DNA of 11,046 nucleotides, from the NCBI GenBank assembly GCA_965651265.1, contig CBFGRV010000087.1, positions 1-11,046 of the forward strand, in the 5' to 3' direction. The stretch's first letter is position 1. Each line of letters begins with the position of its first letter. Origin of the DNA: CBFGRV01 sp965651265. Lineage in GTDB: Bacteria; Bacteroidota; Rhodothermia; Rhodothermales; VXPQ01. Positions 6,792 through 11,046 of the stretch are shown in pieces. Both the position numbers and the translations under genes were made by a program. The notes beneath the pieces are model-generated. The model ran no database searches. It was not told the origin of the DNA and saw only the letters and a program-made list of their open reading frames with translations.

Positions 6792-8351
6792 ATGGACGCC
6801 AACGACAACATCCCGAAGTCTGGACAGAACGCACCATCGAAGACCATCAACCGCCGCGAATTCATCGGGGGGATGGCCGCGGCCTCGGCGTTTACGATCT
6901 TGCCTCGCCGGGTCCTGGGTGGGGTGGGCTTCGTTGCGCCCAGCGACCGGCTGAATGTGGCTCAGATCGGATGCGGCACGCAGGGCATCCGGCAGGTGAC
7001 GACGGGACTCGCCGGGCGAGAGGATCTTCAGTTCACCGCCGTGTGCGATCCGAACACAGACAGTTCGAACTACGTGGACTGGTCGCCCACCGGCATTCGA
7101 GATCGCGTCCGCAGATTTCTGGAGGATGAATCCTGGGGCGCAAACCAGAAGGGCATTCGTGCCGGCCGCGAAGTCGCCCGCGAGATCCTCGAGCGGCACT
7201 ATGCCCGCGTTAGCGACAACGGTTCGTTCGAGGGCATCCGCGCCTATGCGGATTTTCGCGAGCTGTTCGCTCAGGAGTCCGACCTGGATGCCGTGGTCGT
7301 CGTGACGCCCGACCACACGCACACGGCGATCGCGCTCGCCGCGCTCCAGAGCGGCGTGTCCGTCATCTCGCACAAGCCCATCTCAAACATGCTGAACGAG
7401 GTCCGCGCCGCCGTGGATGCCGCGAAGCAGAGCTCGGCTGTGACCCACCTTCTCGCCTATCGCGATCGTGAGGACTACTACACGCTGTCGCGCTGGATCA
7501 AATCGGGCGTGATCGGGCCCGTCCGCGAGATCCACAACTGGACGTACCGGCCGGTATGGCCGCAGGGTTGGCTCGATTATCCCACCGAGACGCCGCCCGT
7601 GCCGCCGGGCTTCGATTGGGAGCTCTGGCAGGGGCCGGTTCCGGATCGGCCGTACCATCCGAATTACACCTTCACGCTTTACCGCGGGTGGTTCGACTAC
7701 GGCGGCGGCTCGTTCGCCGATATGGGCAACTACAGCCTGTGGGCCATCTACCAGATGCTGGAGCTCGGCCCGCCATCGAGCGTGATCGCGCGCCCGAATC
7801 GAATTCCGTTCCTGACGGAGGAGAACGTATCGCAGGCCAGGGTGTCGGAGGTCGCCTTTCCCCTGGCCGGCACGGTGCGATTCCATCATCCCGAGACCTC
7901 GTCGCGGCCCGCGATCGATCTGTACTGGTACGAGGGCGGCATCCGGCCACAGACGCCCCCCGAGCTACGCGATGCCGGCGAGGAGCTCGAGCCGGAGGGC
8001 ATGCTGTTCGTGGGCGATGAAGGGAAAATCCTCTGCGCTTTCCGTGGCGAGAATCCGCGATTGCTGCACCGTGGCATGCAACAGGCGGAGGTCCAGGATC
8101 CACAGGAGTCGGAGACCGTCGAGGTCATCGATTCGGACGACGAGTGGATCAACGCCGTCAAGAACGGCACGAAATCGCGCGGTAGCTTCGAGACGTTCGA
8201 GCACCTGGCCGAGACGACCGCCCTCTATGGCGTGGCGATGCGAATGCCGGCGACCAGGCTGGACTGGGATGCGAGGACGATGGAGATCACGAACGAGGCC
8301 GACGCCAATCAATTCGTGAAGCGGACGTACCGGCCGGGGTGGGAGGTGTGA
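6792..8351 (+). CDS. Tat-exported Gfo/Idh/MocA-family oxidoreductase
   Basis: A 519-residue NAD(P)-dependent sugar-type oxidoreductase, probably periplasmic. I chose the ATG at 6792 because it puts a twin-arginine signal (NRREFIGGMAAASAF, Arg 21-22) near the N-terminus, as in the secreted members; the frame is open to an ATG at 6696 but that extension is unlike the family. The Rossmann fold begins LNVAQIGCGTQGIR (GCGTQG, 60-65), followed by an insertion of about 60 residues common in the exported subfamily, and PDHTH at 173-177. The catalytic lysine lies in HKP (194-196) rather than the usual EKP. In the C-terminal domain the expected DMGCHxxD reads DMGNYSLW (310-317), so the usual active-site His and following Asp are both missing. 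It may be a variant enzyme or a binding protein. Substrate is unknown; divergence from the DUF4838 gene suggests sugar metabolism. Confidence 0.94.
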   Translation: MDANDNIPKSGQNAPSKTINRREFIGGMAAASAFTILPRRVLGGVGFVAPSDRLNVAQIGCGTQGIRQVTTGLAGREDLQFTAVCDPNTDSSNYVDWSPTGIRDRVRRFLEDESWGANQKGIRAGREVAREILERHYARVSDNGSFEGIRAYADFRELFAQESDLDAVVVVTPDHTHTAIALAALQSGVSVISHKPISNMLNEVRAAVDAAKQSSAVTHLLAYRDREDYYTLSRWIKSGVIGPVREIHNWTYRPVWPQGWLDYPTETPPVPPGFDWELWQGPVPDRPYHPNYTFTLYRGWFDYGGGSFADMGNYSLWAIYQMLELGPPSSVIARPNRIPFLTEENVSQARVSEVAFPLAGTVRFHHPETSSRPAIDLYWYEGGIRPQTPPELRDAGEELEPEGMLFVGDEGKILCAFRGENPRLLHRGMQQAEVQDPQESETVEVIDSDDEWINAVKNGTKSRGSFETFEHLAETTALYGVAMRMPATRLDWDARTMEITNEADANQFVKRTYRPGWEV

Positions 8352-8430
8352 GCGGGCCGTGCATCCCGTCGAGGTCCCACGGGGCCCGATCGTGAAAGGC
8401 TCCCGCTTGGAACCTGGAGAAAGCGTGGTA

Positions 8431-8457
8431 TCGCCACAATGCGACGCATTGTGGCAA
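8431..8457. repeat. Perfect 11-bp-arm palindrome with one central base
   Basis: GCCACAATGCG (8433-8443) and CGCATTGTGGC (8445-8455) are exact inverted repeats around a single A at 8444; one further pair (T8431/A8457) lies beyond a mismatch. As RNA it would be a hairpin with a tight loop on either strand. No T-run follows on either side, so it is not a standard intrinsic terminator, although it may still protect or stop the convergent transcripts. Confidence 0.8.
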
Positions 8458-8474
8458 CTCTACTTCCAAAATGC

Positions 8475-8508
8475 AATCCCACCCGGTCCTTCCCTGGGAT
8501 TAGGGAAG
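8475..8508. repeat. Two mutually exclusive hairpins
   Basis: AATCCCA (8475-8481) pairs with TGGGATT (8495-8501). CTTCCCT (8489-8495) pairs with AGGGAAG (8502-8508), whose 6-base loop is the very GGGATT used by the first hairpin. The two cannot fully form together, because no linker would remain between the arms. Both arms are exact. The segment lies 30-63 bases beyond the DUF5916 stop codon. It may act in 3' end formation, but no U-tract supports a terminator. Confidence 0.5.
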
Positions 8509-8538
8509 TTAAGCCGACTGCCGAATTGGTCCATGAGC

Positions 8539-11046
8539 CTAGCGTAGAAATGTGTAGCTCAGCTTTACCATGAACACGTTTCCCGGGAAGATGCGGAACG
8601 TGTCCGCGATCTGATTGCCGACGGAGGTCTCGTAGGGGGAGCTTCCCCACGGGCCGAGGGGATCGAGGAACTCGTCGCCGAGGCGCTCCTGCGTCCACAC
8701 GACGTACAGGACCGATCCGGGGCGATATTCCCATCGCAGCACGGAATTCAGATGGAAGCTGGCCGTCGTGAACTCGTAGCGCTTGGGGAAATCATCGAAG
8801 GGCGCTTCGGTGTCCGGGTCGAAGCGGATGCGGAAGTCTTCGTATCGCCCGCGCGCCGCGAACAGCTGGCTGTAGACCTGCAGGACGAGGTCCGGCGTGA
8901 AGGTGTAGCTCGCGCGCAGGGTCAGGTCGATCGCGCGCGTGTCGCGCGCGCCGTAGACCGGCACGAAGTACGCGCCCGTCACTTGATCGAACGGGGCCGT
9001 GGCGAAATGTGCAGTGAGTCCGGATGGGATCGTCGGGAGCGCCACCCAATCGTCCGGGCTGAGGGCTGCGGGAGGCTCCGATCGCGACCCGATCTGCCAC
9101 CCATCATCCGTCGGCCGAAACGATTCGTTGGCGGCCCACTCCACGGTGCCGTTGCCCCATTCGACCTCGAGCTCTCCGACCAGGGAAATGCGTGTGCGGA
9201 CGTTCCACGTGCCTCCGATGCCCGCCGCGTAGATCTTGCCACCATCATCCCGGATGGATACATCGATCCCCTGCTCGAGGACCCACTCACGCCGATTGTC
9301 GGTCCGAAACCCCGCTCCGAGGTCCAGTGATCGCCGGTTTGGCGCCGGAAAGAGGCCTCGTGTCTCGAAGAGGTCGTATCCGCCGAAGGGATCGCTCACG
9401 CCGGCCTCGAGGCTGAACCGCTCGAAGCCGCGCAGAATCCAGTCCGAGGAGATGGATGCATTGCCGCCCAGACGAAGACCCTCGTCGTACGACCACTGCT
9501 GCCACGTCACGCCGCTGATCTGGGCCCTCTGAAAAGGCCCGAAACTGCGGCCCCCATTCACGTTGTGGCCGAAGCGGATGATCGCCCCGGCGGCGTTGTT
9601 GCGCTGCTGTCGGCCCATGTCGTTGGGATCGAACCGATCGTCCACGAAATCGCCGCCGAACTCGTAAGTCCAGGTTCCCTGGCGACGGGCAGCCATGATC
9701 TGGCCGGTGAATCCGGTGCCTCCATCCGCGCGATGCGAAAAGGCCGCAAAGCCACGCAGCGAGTACGTGTTCTCGCGGAATCGGAAATCCCAGTCGGCCC
9801 CGCCCGTCGTGGCGTTTCCGCGGCCGGTAGCGGACGTCCCTCCCACTCCTGTCCACATCCCCCCGAAAGACGAGTATGCCCCGACCTCCTTGCTGACGCG
9901 AACGACACCGTAGATTCGGTTCGGGTCGAAGTCGTCTCCCGTGGCGGCGCCCAGCACGCCGAACGACAGCCCGCCCGCCGTACGCCCCGACAGCTTCGTG
10001 GCCCCGATTATGGGCGCGTCGGCGCCGATGCGGCGGGTGTAGAGCAGCCTCGAATTCCCGACGAGCGGGAAATTGTAGTTCTGCATCCCCTCGACGAAGA
10101 ACGGCCGCTTCTCGTCGAAGAACGTCTCGAAGGCGGTCAGGTTGAGCTGTGCGGGATCGGATTCGACCTGTCCGAAATCAGGGTTGATGGTCGCATTCAG
10201 CGTCACGTTGGAGCCGATACCGACCTTCAGGTCCGCGCCCGCATCGACGCCGGCGCTGCTGGAGAGGCTGCCCGGCCGATCGAGCGATTCTTCCGTCCGG
10301 ATGCGCGACGACGTGTACGGGGTGATCTGGATGTCGCGGCGTGGCTCGATTCCCGCAATGCCGTGCAGGCTGCCGAAGCCCGCGACGAGGTTGGCGCGAT
10401 CGGTGCGAGGAACCAGCGGCCACTCACTTCGCTCGCCGAGGCGCTGGATCTCCCTCGAAAAATGCACACCCCAGGTCTGCTGCGGCGCCGGCGCGAAGCG
10501 GAGCATGCTATACGGGATCCGCATCTCGACGATCCATCCCTCGTCCGTGACGCGGACCGAGGAATCCCAGATGGCATTCCACGAGGGGTCGCCGCCGCCG
10601 GCCGGCCCATCCTCCTCGCTGAAGTCCTCTGCCCGGAGCGCATCGTACTGCACGCCGGCCGCGTTGACCGCGAACTGAAAGGCCGTCTTGCGGTCGCGCT
10701 GCGAGTCGATGGAGATGGCAAACCAGTCGGCCTGCACGTATTCATCGCGCCGCCCCAGCGTCCGCTGGATGCGATCAGGCTGGTCATCGTAGAGCATCGC
10801 CCCGACGTAGAGGTCCTGCTCGCCGTAGAGAATGCGGACCTCCGATCGCCGCGTCGCGGGGCTGGCCTCGTCGGGCTCGAGCTGCAGAAATTCCGACGTG
10901 GGATGGGCATCGGCCCAGGCCGGCTCATCCAGCCGCGCGTCGATGTGGATGTTGCTGTGCGCGGGCGCCGCCTGCACGCGCGGGGGATCGTTCTGCGGCC
11001 CGCTGGCGGAGGACGTATTCTGCCCGCCGACCATCAACATCACGGC
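8539..11046 (-). CDS. DUF5916 outer-membrane protein with CBM9-like domain, start missing
   Basis: At least 835 residues, open to the window edge; the first visible residues (AVMLMVGGQNTSSASG) look like the end of a signal peptide, so probably only some 10-25 residues are lost. The apparent starts at 11043 and 11040 are therefore doubtful. After the signal comes a CBM9-like/DOMON-type beta-sandwich (about residues 30-215: IDARLDEPAWADA, VRILYGEQDLYVGAMLYDDQPDRI, and the segment VEMRIPYSMLRFAP). The DUF5916 part carries its hallmark INPDFGQVESDPAQLNLTAF followed by FFDEKRPFFVEG (about 280-320). The rest is alternating beta-strands of a predicted outer-membrane barrel, ending in the typical aromatic strand KLSYTFLR. 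The family is widespread near polysaccharide and peptide uptake genes, but its function is unestablished; transport or binding at the outer membrane is inferred. The gene is tail to tail with the oxidoreductase gene, 187 bases apart. Confidence 0.94.
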   Translation of the reverse strand, partial: AVMLMVGGQNTSSASGPQNDPPRVQAAPAHSNIHIDARLDEPAWADAHPTSEFLQLEPDEASPATRRSEVRILYGEQDLYVGAMLYDDQPDRIQRTLGRRDEYVQADWFAISIDSQRDRKTAFQFAVNAAGVQYDALRAEDFSEEDGPAGGGDPSWNAIWDSSVRVTDEGWIVEMRIPYSMLRFAPAPQQTWGVHFSREIQRLGERSEWPLVPRTDRANLVAGFGSLHGIAGIEPRRDIQITPYTSSRIRTEESLDRPGSLSSSAGVDAGADLKVGIGSNVTLNATINPDFGQVESDPAQLNLTAFETFFDEKRPFFVEGMQNYNFPLVGNSRLLYTRRIGADAPIIGATKLSGRTAGGLSFGVLGAATGDDFDPNRIYGVVRVSKEVGAYSSFGGMWTGVGGTSATGRGNATTGGADWDFRFRENTYSLRGFAAFSHRADGGTGFTGQIMAARRQGTWTYEFGGDFVDDRFDPNDMGRQQRNNAAGAIIRFGHNVNGGRSFGPFQRAQISGVTWQQWSYDEGLRLGGNASISSDWILRGFERFSLEAGVSDPFGGYDLFETRGLFPAPNRRSLDLGAGFRTDNRREWVLEQGIDVSIRDDGGKIYAAGIGGTWNVRTRISLVGELEVEWGNGTVEWAANESFRPTDDGWQIGSRSEPPAALSPDDWVALPTIPSGLTAHFATAPFDQVTGAYFVPVYGARDTRAIDLTLRASYTFTPDLVLQVYSQLFAARGRYEDFRIRFDPDTEAPFDDFPKRYEFTTASFHLNSVLRWEYRPGSVLYVVWTQERLGDEFLDPLGPWGSSPYETSVGNQIADTFRIFPGNVFMVKLSYTFLR

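Larger units (their letters stand above)
8398..8530. repeat. Structured intergenic element, possibly a dispersed repeat
   Basis: The gap between the oxidoreductase and DUF5916 stops contains a long palindrome (8431-8457) and two overlapping hairpins (8475-8508). It has a different look from the coding sequence: runs such as TTCCAAAATGCAATCCCACC and little codon-like periodicity. Its size, symmetry and position between convergent genes resemble REP/MITE-like or other dispersed intergenic elements. I see no second copy in this window, so the repeat nature and the outer limits are guesses. Confidence 0.35.

Noticed and set aside
6612..7373. Minus-strand 253-codon frame over the control region and the oxidoreductase start
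   Set aside because: It is antisense to the Tat-signal oxidoreductase, has no recognisable domain, and would erase the divergent promoter region.
8431..8457. Palindrome as an intrinsic terminator
   Set aside because: There is no T-run after the stem on either strand.
8309..8734. Minus-strand 141-codon frame across the 8352-8538 gap
   Set aside because: It overlaps the ends of both convergent genes and reads through the palindrome; composition fits chance translation of the structured element.
1..11046. CRISPR array, tRNA, rRNA, transposase or phage gene
   Set aside because: No regularly spaced repeats, cloverleaf-like sequence, rRNA-like stretch or mobile-element protein was seen on reading both strands.

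Overview
This window is a GC-rich piece of a bacterial chromosome. It carries eight features that are or may be protein genes, two of them cut by the window edges. The gene content suggests a marine or soil bacterium of the Rhodothermota/Bacteroidota or Gemmatimonadota type: a DUF5916 outer-membrane barrel protein with an N-terminal CBM9-like domain, a DUF4838 secreted hydrolase-like protein, and a Tat-exported Gfo/Idh/MocA oxidoreductase. No gene start has a strong Shine-Dalgarno sequence, which fits those lineages. The assignment is inference from gene families; no rRNA or other marker gene is present.

Layout. Positions 1-816 (+) hold the 3' part of an EamA/DMT exporter, tail to tail with a LysR-family regulator at 827-1708 (-). 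The 295 bp between the LysR start and the next clear gene (2004) contain a palindrome just upstream of lysR, a 21/22-bp tandem duplication, a possible 57-residue small ORF on the minus strand, and an 8-bp inverted repeat close to the next start codon. Positions 2004-2450 (+) encode a small four-helix membrane protein of unknown function. After 51 bp, possibly in the same operon, comes a lipoprotein resembling M6-family metalloproteases (2502-4301, +).

The second half looks like carbohydrate metabolism. A secreted DUF4838 protein with an alpha-glucuronidase-type N-terminus and an F5/8-type C-terminal domain (4352-6610, -) is transcribed divergently from a Tat-signal Gfo/Idh/MocA oxidoreductase (6792-8351, +), with a 181-bp shared control region. 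Tail to tail with the latter is the DUF5916 outer-membrane protein (8539 to the window end, -). The 187-bp gap between these two contains a near-perfect 11-bp-arm palindrome and two mutually exclusive hairpins, and looks like a dispersed repeat element. A plausible joint role is breakdown of a uronic-acid-containing or similar glycan, with sugar oxidation in the periplasm and a barrel at the outer membrane. This is inferred from neighbourhood and family membership only.

No tRNA, rRNA, CRISPR array, transposase or phage gene was seen. The most unusual points are the oxidoreductase lacking the usual active-site His/Asp, the protease with an atypical zinc site, and the structured element at about 8398-8530. 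I found no convincing wholly new multi-gene system.
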